The position numbers were made by a program, and so were the translations under genes. A model generated the notes under the pieces. The model did not search any database. It saw only the letters and a program-made list of their open reading frames with translations, and was not told the DNA's origin. This document shows, piece by piece, positions 10,538 to 21,872 of a stretch of DNA of 64,000 nt. How positions within the stretch are numbered: the first letter of the stretch is position 1; each line of letters begins with the position of its first letter. The stretch comes from Acanthococcus lagerstroemiae. Lineage: Eukaryota > Arthropoda > Insecta > Hemiptera > Eriococcidae. The stretch is from the NCBI GenBank assembly GCA_031841125.1, contig CM063107.1, positions 25,376,499-25,440,498 on the forward strand. Reading direction: 5' to 3'.

Positions 10538-13423
10538 GTACTTATGCCGGAATTATTACATTGCACATACGAATATATTCAGCCCTGTATACAACTTATT
10601 ACACAAATAATAAAACAAAATATCGACGATGATAGCGCCGGTTGCACCAAAAATACGCTTTGCAAACGGGGTCGTGCTAGGAACTGATGCGAGAGAAATA
10701 CCAGATCTATTCATTGTATGCAGAGTTCCATGGTACGTCGCTATGACTAGTAATTCATCTGTAACATCACACCGGCACTCTTATTGAACAAGAACTGTAA
10801 TTGAAATAAATAGATGCTATTAGCATACAGTATTACTCACTTATTCTCACATTTGCGAACAGATATGAAGAATATTCCGACAATAGCTCATTCTAAACGT
10901 CTGAACAAAGTCAAGATTCTGTCAGCAGGAATACAACAATGTTCCACCATAATGAAACGTTCATACGACATGTTAATCGTTATTTATGGTTACAAGCTGC
11001 TTGTTGATCTGAATAATACACGCAATAGTTAATATCAGAGTAAAAATACAAAAGAAGTAGGCAGGGACTAAAGGAAGACCAAAAAAATACTAGAATACGT
11101 AATGCGGTCAGAACATACATATTTCATGGATATGATGAATTGAAAGAGCGAGGTTTTATTTTAAAGGGTTAGTTAATATTTTTCACCTAATCATATTCTT
11201 GCTGGCATACCATTCTGCTTATTGTAGAAGGTAGGTATAATGGAACCATGAGCGAATACTTGATCAAAATTCTTCAACGGGGAAATAAATTTCGTCATGT
11301 TAACGCATGATTCATGGAATAATTATCAACGGTTCGAAGCTACACAGCATTTCTGGCAGATTGTTGAAATCTACTCTCCACTTGCCCTTTGCAAAAAGTA
11401 AATTATTCACTTCCATCCGGGCTAGTTTCTTGCCTCACTAAAACCAAATTACTAACGAAATTCAGGAGAAGTGTTAAGTCTATGACAATGAGAGCGCTTA
11501 GAAGTAGGACGTTAACATAGTAACTGGGAAAGTAACATACGTGAAAGCATTTTAATGTCACAAGACCAGGGGAAAAGCGCGAGATACTGAAGAAGCCTTA
11601 TAATGAAGTTCTACTACTTGCCAATACCAACTACTGAACCGTAAATATATATTAACAAATATATGCTAGCACACATGTATGTAACATACATATATCCAGA
11701 TCAATCACGAGTAAGTGAACAGATCAGATAGTTTTACCTTTTTGTATCATCCAACAACTGGACTCATCTTGGGTATGAGAGCAAGCAGATGAAGGCCGCT
11801 GATGAATACATTGCGTAACTTTGCTCAAGTCACATTTCCAACAAAGCAAAACCAACATGTAACATTAGTAGGTACATAACTCGCGTAGTTCTCAGGGCCA
11901 TTGGCATTCAAAAGGATGTGCAGCTTCTAATTCGAATAGTTGTTGGTAACGTGGTAGGCAATGGTAGTAACCTGAAACCGGTTTCATAGTTGTAATACAA
12001 ACGCGGTTGACTTCACCTTTGCAGCATTCAGGCGACAGATGGAGATAATTTGTCAATTAACCAGTACATACCAAATGTTTCGGCATACATGCAAATACAA
12101 AACATGACTCGGGTTATGAATAGACTGGCATCGATTTTACAAACGTTGATATCAGACTGTACACAACGATAGATACTTATTTCTTCATGATGTCACTATG
12201 TGAGGCAAGAACGTGTCAATCAAACGCATATAATCTGAAAATTTCAAAATGTCCAATTCAGAGCAGTATAATCTGAAGAAACTGATATCCGATCACAAAT
12301 ACGCAATAGTATCTATCAGAACGATCCAGCGCATAATTACACTGTAATATAATAGCTGAAAGGAAGTTCATGATTGATACAATAGCAAATTATCATTGCT
12401 TCAATCATGGGCAAATGGTAATGAGATATGATATTTGGTAATACGGCGGTCGTATTCTCAAGCATTTATGGAAATTAACTTACACATGAAAAATAAAAAA
12501 CCAAAGCTTCGAAGAACACAAGAACCAACCACGATTTTCACACGAATATAATCATTGAACATTTCTATTATTGCAGGCCAGGATGATACTGAAACTGACT
12601 GATCATCTCCAGCCAGATACTCATTTACCTGTGAAAACTGCAGAAACATGATGAATACTACCGATAATACACTTTACAATATTTTAATAGTACCTACCAG
12701 TCAATCAATACTAACCTGCTCTTCATAATAATACGTCCGTGAAACCAAAAAACGCCATTCCGTATCAACATTCGAATGTTTAATAATTTTTCATTCAATA
12801 ATATACAATTACTACAATGCGAAATTTAACATAAAATGCCTCTTCTCATAATACACAGGATAAAAACCGTAATATTTTCACAATAATTTTCATTTCGCAC
12901 GTCAGTTCACCGAATTCAGGAAATAAGACGATAATTTCAACATTACTACAAACCACAACAATAATATTATCCAATAATCTATCAAAGTATTCTAAAAGAA
13001 TCCGATTCGCAACGAATTCGAATTCAAGAATTCGATTCGAAAAAATTCGCAAAGAGAATCGAATTCAAGAATCGGATTCGAAAGAATTCTCAACGCGAAT
13101 CGAATTCTCCGAATCGGATTCGAATTCGAATCGGAAAAAGAATCGAATTCTAAACCCCTGGCAGGCTGAAGTTAGGTCCTTAGGTATCCAGTCACCAGTC
13201 TAGTATAAAACGTCTTTGGTTTTTTGAGAAAACGTCAAAGCTTATCACTTCCGAACTAATGGCGGGAAAAGTGTTTGTACTAGCGGCTTGATAAGAAGAA
13301 TAAATTTATGATTTACGAATTTTTTGATACACTGAGTGACTGAGCTCAATTTCTTGGTAAATTTCCACTGATACATATCGTCTAAATGTAACTAGAACCA
13401 GACATAACTGCTGAGTTGCTTGT

Positions 13424-13832
13424 GAAACATTGTATATCTATTCATTTGACCTTTACCAGTTGTACTTTGAACTGCGCCGGGTAACTCGGTTTTGTATATA
13501 CATATTCTTGCATATTAGAACTGTAGTTAAGAAATACCAATATCGGATTGAGTTGTTCGTGAAATATTGTATATCTATTCATTTGACCTTTACCAGTTGT
13601 ACCTTGAACTGCGCCGGGTAACTCGGTTTTGTTTATACATATCCTTGCATATTAGAGCTGTAGTTAAGAAATACCAATATCGGATTGAGTTCGTGAAATA
13701 TTGTATATCTGTTCATTTGACCTCCACCAGTTGTACCTTGAACTCCGCCAGGTAACTCGGTTTTAATATATTTGCTTATACCTATCCTTACATATTAGAA
13801 CTGTAGTTAAGAAATACTAATATCGGATTGAG
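13424..13832. repeat. Three tandem copies of a ~136-bp unit
   Basis: Units begin near 13424, 13561 and 13695 with GAAAYATTGTATATCT and contain CACCAGTTGTACCTTGAACT or a variant and CCAATATCGGATTGAG. The unit length allows open frames through it, but the translated repeats have no recognisable motif. A small intergenic satellite. Confidence 0.85.
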
Positions 13833-14410
13833 AAAATACACTGCCTAAACTAAATCTTGGAAAATGAAATCGTCCAGAATTGAGACACCGTTAGTTCATC
13901 CATCAATAGACATTTTCCTTCAATCTAAAAATGTCTTTATCGCGTACAGTAATATCTACTATAACGAATCTGAACTACTTCATTGAATTTCAAATCAAGG
14001 AACATTACTTACTGATTATATCTGTGCGTTCAGGGCAAACATTTTCCAGTAGAGATAACATGTTTATGTTGAAATAATGTCATTCTGAATATGTCAGGGG
14101 GAAGCCGCAAACGTCCCGTTTCTGCTTCTCTAGCGGCACCCGGGTTCGTATTGTTTTATAACGTAGTAATTTTGCTTTTTGTGTATAAATTCTGATGTAC
14201 ATCAAACATATTAATTGAAATTCCAAAAACCTATGCATATTCAACGTCAAGACTTCCAGAAACTTGCTAATAACAAACAGGGAACTTTTTCTGCCCATAC
14301 TATTCGACATACCAAGGTAGAAAGATATAAAACAGAGAGAAATTTATTACTGCAATAAACAAAAGAAACTCTTTTCACTACAGGTATTACATGCTGTTAC
14401 TTATCAGTTA
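13833..14410. other. Intergenic, 3' side of GTF2H5
   Basis: TTTATT on the plus strand at 14343-14348 would be an AATAAA poly(A) signal for the minus-strand GTF2H5 transcript, about 65 bases past its stop. A 76-codon minus frame at 14080-14310 has no motif and is judged non-coding. Confidence 0.4.
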
Positions 14411-16170
14411 TTACGAATCTAAAGGAAAACTGATTTGATCCATTAGATCGTCGATTCGAGCTTGCAATGTCTCCAAAATATCGGATGAAATGAACAAATA
14501 CTTATCATCTAAATCTTGAATGATGAATTTCTGGCCCAAGGCTAAGGTTTCATCAAGGTGCAGCAAGAACTGTTTCATGGCAGCATCACTGAAAATATAC
14601 GAGTTATTTTATTATTTTTCAGAGAAATTAAAACCAATAACTAACATGTCGAAACGGAAAGGGCTGAGCGCGGAAGATAAACGTACACGGATGCTTCAGA
14701 TATTTCACGAGTCTAAGGATTTCTACCAGTTGAAGGTGATTTCAAAAATATTCAATAAAATTCAGTTCAGACAGAATTCACACCAGTTGAGTGGTGCTTA
14801 GTCCATCGTATACATTTAGAGCTCACACTAGCTTCAAGGATGACGTATTATATGACGATTACTAGAGTACATAAAATTATGAAATGACAGGAGTTGGAAA
14901 AAATTGCACCTAAGGAAAAAGGCATCATCGCTCAGTCAGTGAAGGACGTAATTCAAAATCTAGTCGATGACGGACTGGTGGACACCGACAAGATAGGAAC
15001 TTCAGTATATTTTTGGTCATATCCCAGGTAAAAGTAATACCGTTACATCTACTAGAAAGCTTCTTACATCGGAAAACTGATTTTATGACAATCATCACAC
15101 GATTATCAGTTTTATAAGAAACCCTCAAACAATTCTAGGTGTTTTGTTTCCGAATTTATAAATTTTTACATTTTTTGTTTTCAGCAAAAGCCTCAAAGCG
15201 AAAAAATGCCAGTTCCAAGAAATTAACACCCGAATAGAGCAAATTGGAAAAAAACTTAAAACGATGAAAGAAGCGCTAGCAAAAGAACAGGTAACTACAC
15301 TTGTAAAGAATTGCTAAGCAGGTATTTGTATACTGAAGTTAAAAATTTTAGAAGATACAACAAATTATACTGGCCCCTACTGATATCGATAAAAGTTATT
15401 ATTGTTAAAATTCGAAAGGCAGGCAAGGAAGAATCTGAACAAAGGACCATATTGCTGGAAGAAATCAAGAAACTAGAAGGGGATGAAACTGATTTACGCG
15501 AGAAACTACAAGTTTATGAAGATAATGATCCAGAGATTTTGAATAAAATGAAAGATGACACTAAGGTACGTTCTCGTGGGTTGAAATTGATCAATAGCCA
15601 GCGAGTGCCGAGAAAGCATTCATATCTTATGCCAAAAATAAATATCGGATATCTCTGTCGTAATAAAATTTATTCTATAATTAACCGATTGATTTTTCGA
15701 TTTAGTTGGTTGCAGAAGCAGCCAATCGATGGACGGATAACATATACGCAATCAAAAGTTGGTGCAAACGAAAATTCATGATCGAAGAATCCACGTTGAA
15801 CAAACAGTTTGAAATACCTGCAGATATGGATTACCTTGATGCCTGAAAGAGTTTCTGCATCAACCTAAACGTTTCTTATTATTCCTGTTCCACCCGTAAA
15901 ATAGTCATGTAAATTTTGTAAATAAATGTGAAAAAAAGAGGCACGCATCATAATCATTTTGTTTTTTTTATAATTGACCGTCGATTCACGAACCAGTCGC
16001 ATGTCTCGAAGATTGACAAGTTTGACCGAGTGAAATAAAGGCACGTTGTACTTAATAGATTACATATTCATTAGATAAACAATGAAATTTCTGTAATCGA
16101 AAATGGATAACAGAAACAGTAGAACAAAATCTTACCATTCTACCAGAATACCTTTCATAACCTGGACCAT
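14411..16170 (-). CDS. GTF2H5: TFIIH subunit TFB5 (GTF2H5/TTDA), complete, two exons
   Basis: Smallest subunit of the core of TFIIH, which opens DNA in transcription initiation and nucleotide excision repair; it binds and stabilises the XPB-side subunit p52. Exon 1 is 16170-16136 ([11 protein letters not shown] plus two bases); exon 2 is 14588-14411. The join completes a cysteine codon and gives 70 residues, against 71 in human. Exon 2 carries the family signature [12 protein letters not shown], then FIIQDLDD and LMDQ near the end. Splice sites are a GTAAG donor and a TTTTCAG acceptor. The 1.55-kb intron contains the whole MND1 gene on the other strand. Recognition rests on near full-length similarity to the family as I remember it. 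Confidence 0.93.
14646..15846 (+). CDS. MND1: Meiotic nuclear division protein 1 (MND1), complete, five exons
   Basis: Partner of HOP2 (PSMC3IP); the heterodimer helps RAD51/DMC1 filaments capture duplex DNA during meiotic recombination. Exons: 14646-14735, 14891-15027, 15185-15290, 15419-15565, 15706-15846; 206 residues, against about 205 in human. The N-terminal winged-helix part shows [16 protein letters not shown] and [13 protein letters not shown]; a Lys/Glu-rich coiled coil fills exons 3-4; the conserved C-terminal part shows [15 protein letters not shown]. The exon 4 acceptor is weak (CGAAAG|GCAGGC) but is the one that keeps phase. An AATAAA lies at 15921-15926, about 75 bases past the stop. 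The gene sits inside the GTF2H5 intron. As far as I know Drosophila has lost it, so the host is unlikely to be a fly. Confidence 0.93.
15921..15926 (+). terminator. Poly(A) signal of MND1
   Basis: AATAAA 75 bases after the MND1 stop codon. If cleavage follows, the MND1 transcript ends before GTF2H5 exon 1 begins at 16136, so the exons of the two genes do not overlap. Confidence 0.6.
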
Positions 16171-16410
16171 TATAAGTAGATAAGTTGATTGAAAGGGAAA
16201 ACAGTAGCACTTTGTGATCAGTTAGGTTTCATGTAGTCGGTCGATCTTCCAAAATTCACTAAAAAAAACGTACAAATCCATTGCACCCAGACGAGTATTT
16301 CCGGGACGAACACTGTGATAAACTCATTATCAATAAATAAACCTCCGAGGAAATTGATCAACATGTTGACACTCTATGGGTGAATAGAGGAAGCTTTAGA
16401 CCATCTAAAA

Positions 16411-16893
16411 CAAAGTCATATAGATACACCAAGTTAGACGACTAGCGCGTTTCCGCGTTCTGCCGTCGTGCCAGCGCGCTGCTATCGCTGAACTCCTTTG
16501 TTTGCATTGCACTTATATGGACATTTTTACGTTTTTGCGGATTAGCTCGAAAACTGTCAATTTGGATGAAAAATTGGAAAGAGCTAAATTTCTTCACTTT
16601 GGAATTTCCCATGGAATGCGAGTAAATTCGAAATTTTTATGGGTAAAATTTTGAAACTGATCTTACCTGATAGAAAATAACAGGTAGAATAAATTTTGTT
16701 CTTTTCACTTTTTCATAAAACTCGACCGTTATTGAGATAAACGCAAAACCTTGTTAGGGCTCCCAACGTTTACATTGATTTCACGGCAGTCGAACGCTGC
16801 CAGCGCTGCTATCGGGATAAATTATCGTAACATACGAAGTTTAACATTGGTTAAATGGAGAGTCGAACGACTTGGTGTATCTATATGACTTTG
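16411..16893. mobile_element. Terminal-inverted-repeat MITE, 483 bp, 8-bp TSD
   Basis: The left end CAAAGTCATATAGATACACC is mirrored at the right end by a 24-base perfect inverted copy (16870-16893). ATCTAAAA is repeated directly on both sides (16403-16410 and 16894-16901). An 8-bp duplication fits hAT- or P-like transposition. No open frame of note. Confidence 0.85.
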
Positions 16894-17017
16894 ATCTAAA
16901 ATACTAGACGCGTAGACGGTCTAAGGAGTGTCTGACATCTGGTGGACAAATGCAGAAGCTACCGAAACTTGACCTTGTATGGCTAAAGCGCTAGAATACA
17001 CGAGTGGAGACGTACGC

Positions 17018-17867
17018 CATTTTAGATCCAAAAGCGCCCGTCGATGCCTTTCTGAACTCACCCGGGAAAAGAAATGAAATTTCGATTACAGTAGGCTCGG
17101 CTACTAGTACTCGACCCTAGAAAGTGGTTGCAATAGGCTCGGCTACTAGTAGCCGATCCTAAAAATCACAAATCAGAAAACTAGGGATGGCAAACGAAAC
17201 GTTTTTTTTTTCGTTTCGTTATTTCGTTTCAATATTTTAGACAAAAATCCAGGGATGGCAAACGAAACGAAACGAAACAACGAAATAACGATTGATTTTT
17301 GTCTAAAATATTGAAACAAAATAACGAAACGAAAAAAAAAAAGTTTCGTTTGCCATCCCTAGTTTTCTGTTTGTGATTTTTAGGATCGGCTACTAGTAGC
17401 CGAGCCTATTGCAACCACTTTCTAGGGTCGGGTACTAGTAGCCGAGCCTACTGTAATCGAAATTTCATTTCTTTTCCCGGGTGAGTTGAGTCAGGGTGAG
17501 TTCAGTAAATAGCAGGGATGGCAAACAAACGAAACGAAATAACGAAATTACGAAATAACGATTGATTTTTGTCAAAAATATTGTAACGAAATAACGAAAC
17601 GAAAAAAAAACGGTTTCGTTTGCTATCCCTGAAAAGAACAAGAGCAAGAGCAAGCTCATTAAATAGTGAACAACGCCCATCTCTCTGGATACAACCTACC
17701 AATAAAATATTCACTTGCATAAAAATCCGTTCCCTAATTAGGGATCGGATTTTTCAATACCCCAGTTTGTTTCCAATTGTGCCCGTGGATGCCAAGTAGC
17801 GCACCGTGTAGTCAATTCAGCATCGATAGGCTTTGTTGGGAACAAAATAGAACAAAATGGCGTATTG
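17018..17867. mobile_element. Palindromic element interrupted by nested foldback and hAT-like repeats
   Basis: The outer parts match the 7-bp-TSD palindrome family (GCGCCCGTCGATGCC on the left; GTAGTCAATTCAGCATCGAT and AAAATGGCG on the right). Inside, 17060-17480 is a second palindrome containing GGCTCGGCTACTAGTAGCCG in both orientations. Inside that are repeats of AGGGATGGCAAACGAAACG with CGAAAC arrays, and a short unit at 17514-17631 starting CAGGGATGGCAAAC and ending GCTATCCCTG. Long frames here are low-complexity artefacts. Confidence 0.65.
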
Positions 17868-18373
17868 CCCCACTCCAAGATTCATATATTACAAAGGTTA
17901 CCTCGATTGCTAAGAGGCAACATTTTTCGTAAACTCAACCACAAAAATTGCATTTATACTCATTGGAAAGGAAATAACAAGGGCTACAACTTTCATTCTT
18001 ATAAATTTTTCATATAAATGAGTATTTTCCGAGAAAAACGCGAAAGAACGGTTTTCGTCCATAAGCGCCTGTGTTAATCAATCTGTTAATTAGACTTCCG
18101 TGCCGCGTGATGTATAGCGGGTTGCGTTCACATCCAGGTAACGAGGTAACCTTAGTAATATATGAATCTTGTATCTCCACTACCGACTACCTTCGTGCTC
18201 GTCTGTCGTCTATTTCCATCAAATCCGAACGTCTGTAATCTTGGTTAAAACTAGAAATTAGTGCAAAGAATGAAGTATTCTGTAATTTTGATAATATCGT
18301 ATCACCATTAAGTAATTAACCGGCTCTTTCTGTAAGGTATCAAAGTTACTTTCTGATTGAACAAAGCTAAGTG
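17868..18373. promoter_or_regulatory. Upstream region of PMPCA
   Basis: About 500 bases between a transposon cluster and the PMPCA start codon. It should hold the promoter and 5' untranslated region. I see no clear TATA box at a fixed place. A matching phrase, AACCTTAGTAATATATGAATCTTG at 18149 and its reverse near 17879-17903, forms an inverted pair about 250 bases apart. Confidence 0.3.
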
Positions 18374-21300
18374 ATGGGTCTCCATAAAACTCCTAACTTT
18401 ACAGTATTTAGTAAACAGTTCCTCAAGAACAATCGGTAAGTCGGATGACAATTTGATTCATAATACCGGTCTGTGCTTTATGAAATTTATTTTCTGTTGT
18501 ATGGCGTTGCTGCATGGATTTGTAGATAATGTCGCAATCATATTAGATCACTTTTCATGACCCGAACTCTGTAGAAGTAAAAACTATGCTTAAGATTTAT
18601 CGGGGTGTCATGATCGTATTCGCAGTATAAAGTTATGCGTACTTCATTTTCAGAAGAGTTGACCAATCATTGCCTTGCTGTCAGTTCAGTTCCGATGTCA
18701 AGGACCGAAAAGCTTCTGAGGTTAAAAGAACTTTCAATCAACCGCCATTGACCGAAAGTTTACCAGGGTTACCAAACGTGCGATATGGAGTAGTACGAGC
18801 AGATAACCAGCTAACTCGAATTACTAAATTAACTAATGGGTTGAGAGTGGCTTCCGAAAACCGATTCGGACAATTTTGCACTGTTGGTGGTTAGTAGGTG
18901 TAATCCTTACATGTTATGCGTAGTTGTACCACATTTTTTGATGGATGTACCAACCATATTCGAGCGTTACTTTTTCAGTTTTGTTAGGTTTCATGTTTCA
19001 TTCGTATATTTCATTTTTACAGTTGCCATAAATGCTGGATCTAGATTTGAAGTTGCTTATCCAAGTGGAGTGTCTCATTTTTTGGAAAAATTATCTTTCC
19101 AAGTACGTATTATCCATTAATCCTGTTCAAGTTCGATTATTGAATATTTTTCCATTATCTCACACACTATGTTTCGGTTTTCGTTAGTCAACCAGCAAAT
19201 ATGAGAATAAAACTGCTATACTGAAGGAACTAGAGAAATACGGAGGAATATGTGATTGTCAGGCTACCAGGTATACACATTATTCTCGAACCACTTGATT
19301 TCGTATTCATGCGATTAATACGTTTACCGCATTTTCAAAGTCAGTCACTCACAGGCACAGCCATCTTGAGCAACAGTTGTGCATTTCATTCTTGCCTAAT
19401 CGGAATGTCAGAATATTAGTTGCGGCATGGTCGACTTTCAAAAGCGGTTGTCAGATCAGTTGCACTGTACTGCAATTGAAACGAAAAATGGAGAATTTTT
19501 CTAATTTTTATTTTTATACTACTTGTGAACAGGGACGCGGCCATTTATGCGGCTTCTGCTCTACGTGAAGGCATGGATCCAGTTTTGGGTATCATCGCTG
19601 ATACTGTTCTGCAACCGAATATTACTTATGAAGAAGTAAGTACCTATTTCCATTGAAGGCTCAAACTTGACTTGTATTCAAACGTATTCACTTCATCTCT
19701 CTTATTTTATAGCTGTTAGAAGCGCAACAAACTATCAAGTATGAACTGGAGAATTTGACAATAAAACCAGAACAGGATCTACTTCTGATGGATATGATAC
19801 ATTCGGTAATGGTTTCAGTTTGTTGTAAACTGGTTTGAAATTATTGAAGATAGGTCGTGACCCGGATGATACTGGTTTAATACATGTTGCCGATCCATCA
19901 ATAATGATGGTTTTCATGTTTTATTGCAGTAGTGTTTGATTCATCGCATAAATTTGCAAACTTCTGTAATCGATTTTCGCTTTTTTAGGCAGCCTACAGA
20001 GACAATACATTAGGTTTGCCAAAAATATGTCCACAAAAAAACCTGCTTGTTATTGATAAATCTATCCTGTCAACGTACCTGAGTAACCATTATACTCCCA
20101 CGCGAATGGTTGTCGCTGGTGTCGGTGTAGATCATGATGAACTTGTTGAAGCAGTGAAAAAGTACTTTATTATTATTATTATTCTGGATTTAATAGAATT
20201 CATCGTGCTTAGCCATGTTTATTATACGTGTATCACGAATGCGTTTCAGGCACTTTGTGGACAGAGAGCCAAGTTGGGCGAAGCAAACAGATGTGATAAA
20301 GGCAGATAAACATTATGCACCGGATAGATCTGTGGCTCAGTATACCGGAGGAATTATAAAGGTATAGTTCAATTTTCAATTTATGTTCAGCGAGGACTTC
20401 AACGCTAAAAGGAGGAAGAATACAAAATGAATTTCTTGCAGGAGCAATGTGACATTCCGCAATTCGCAGGACCATCCGGACTGCCAGAATTGGCGCATGT
20501 AGTCATAGGTTTAGAAGGAACTTCTTATAATGATGAAGATTTCATTCCTTTGTGTGTTCTCAACATGATGATGGGTGGCGGAGGATCATTTAGTGCCGGC
20601 GGTCCCGGAAAAGGAATGTTCACCCGGTTGTATTTGAATGTGTTGAATAAGTAAGCACTGTAAAATTTGTAAAGTTGCGGAAAACTCAGTCCCTCAAGGT
20701 TCAATTACCACATGGTTTTCATTATTTTGCAGACATCATTTTATATTCAGTGCTACGGCCTACAATCACTCGTACGTGGATAGCGGTTTATTCTGTATAC
20801 ACGTCAGTGCGACTCCTGAGCATGTTGGTAGTATGACTGAGGTTATCGTCAAGGAAATGGTTGCCATGACGGGCAGTTTCTACGTTGACGAACTGGAAGT
20901 AAGTTAATTGTTTTGCCATAATATCTTTGTGTGAATTGATTTTTTCATTTTTACGGATTTAAAACTTGATTTCCGACTTTTAGAGAGCCAAGAAACAGCT
21001 ACAATCAATGCTGTTAATGAATCTTGAAACCAAGCCAGTTATATTCGAAGATATCGCCAGACAAGTTTTGGCTAATAATTATCGCAAACAACCTAATATT
21101 TTCATCAGATTAATAGGTAAGTGGATTATATATCGAACTTTTTTCATTCTCAGTGTTTCATGAAATCTGTGGAAGAAAGAGGTGTGACAAGATTGATTTT
21201 ACAGGATGATTACTAGAGAGTGCACAATTTTACTTATTCTTAATCATTTTGTATCGTGTTTCCGAGAGCTCGCATTACTCTTCATTTCAAACGCCAAGGT

Positions 21301-21533
21301 TGAAAGACGAAACCTGTACATGTCCTCGCTCTTCTCTAATCCTCTGTATCGTTTCAGATCAAGTTTCAGCCGATGATGTCAGACGCGTTGCCCATAGATT
21401 ATTAGCCAGTCCAGTTTCAGTAGCCGCTCGAGGTAATATCGCAAAGTTGCCGTCGTACGATGATATCCAAGCTGGCTTATCAGGACGACAGGCAGTCAGT
21501 AGCCCTCCCAAAAGAGCAACTTCAGTTCCATAA
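18374..21533 (+). CDS. PMPCA: Mitochondrial processing peptidase alpha subunit, complete, twelve exons
   Basis: Non-catalytic subunit of the matrix peptidase that removes presequences from imported proteins; it recognises the substrate while the beta subunit cuts. Exons: 18374-18435, 18654-18889, 19023-19102, 19188-19270, 19533-19635, 19713-19805, 19989-20161, 20250-20361, 20442-20650, 20733-20898, 20984-21116, 21358-21533; 541 residues, all phases consistent. The first exon and start of the second are basic and Ser/Asn-rich, as a matrix-targeting sequence would be. M16-family segments visible are [19 protein letters not shown], where beta subunits have the zinc motif HxxEH; its absence marks the alpha subunit. 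The glycine-rich substrate loop [15 protein letters not shown] follows. AATAAA lies at 21677-21682. NUBPL converges from the other side, its stop 340 bases away. Confidence 0.95.
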
Positions 21534-21676
21534 GTGAAAACATCAATCTTAGGTTATTAAAACATTGCAGTAATGTTGTCAACCAACTTTTGCGAACATT
21601 CATCAACCAGCATTCATAGTTGGAACTATTTAAATTTTGAATTCTGTATCGCTGTTGTATGTTTATTGTTTCAACC

Positions 21677-21682
21677 AATAAA
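21677..21682 (+). terminator. Poly(A) signal of PMPCA
   Basis: AATAAA 144 bases past the PMPCA stop, in the short gap between this gene and the convergent NUBPL. Confidence 0.6.
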
Positions 21683-21872
21683 GTACTAAAGTTTTTGTAC
21701 TTTAATTGTCAAATACAACGAATTTTGTTGTAACAAAGTATAATGAAATCACTGTTCAGTACGAAAAACATTTGATATAACAGTTCTTATTTCTGATCAT
21801 CTGTTGATATCTGAAGTTCGAGCTGGGTAAACATGTTCTTGGTTTTTTTGTGTGAGCTGATTCTACTGGTGT

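Larger units (their letters stand above)
7714..13160. mobile_element. 5.4-kb hAT-like element with inverted subterminal GAATTCGATT arrays and 8-bp TSD
   Basis: It starts CAGGGATTTAGATTCG and ends CGAATTCTAAACCCCTG, flanked on each side by GCAGGCTG (7706-7713 and 13161-13168). Each end carries an array of the motif GAATTCGATTCTT: about 7725-7960 on the left and, inverted, about 12995-13155 on the right. The interior holds a nested hAT-like MITE and one exon-like frame with a BED-type start, but I see no catalytic hAT transposase. The long interior may be captured or decayed sequence. The TSD and ends are clear; the origin of the interior is not. Confidence 0.75.

Noticed and set aside
17465..17720. 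Hydrophobic minus-strand ORFs resembling membrane proteins
   Set aside because: They translate the CGAAAC/GTTTCG array of a nested transposon.
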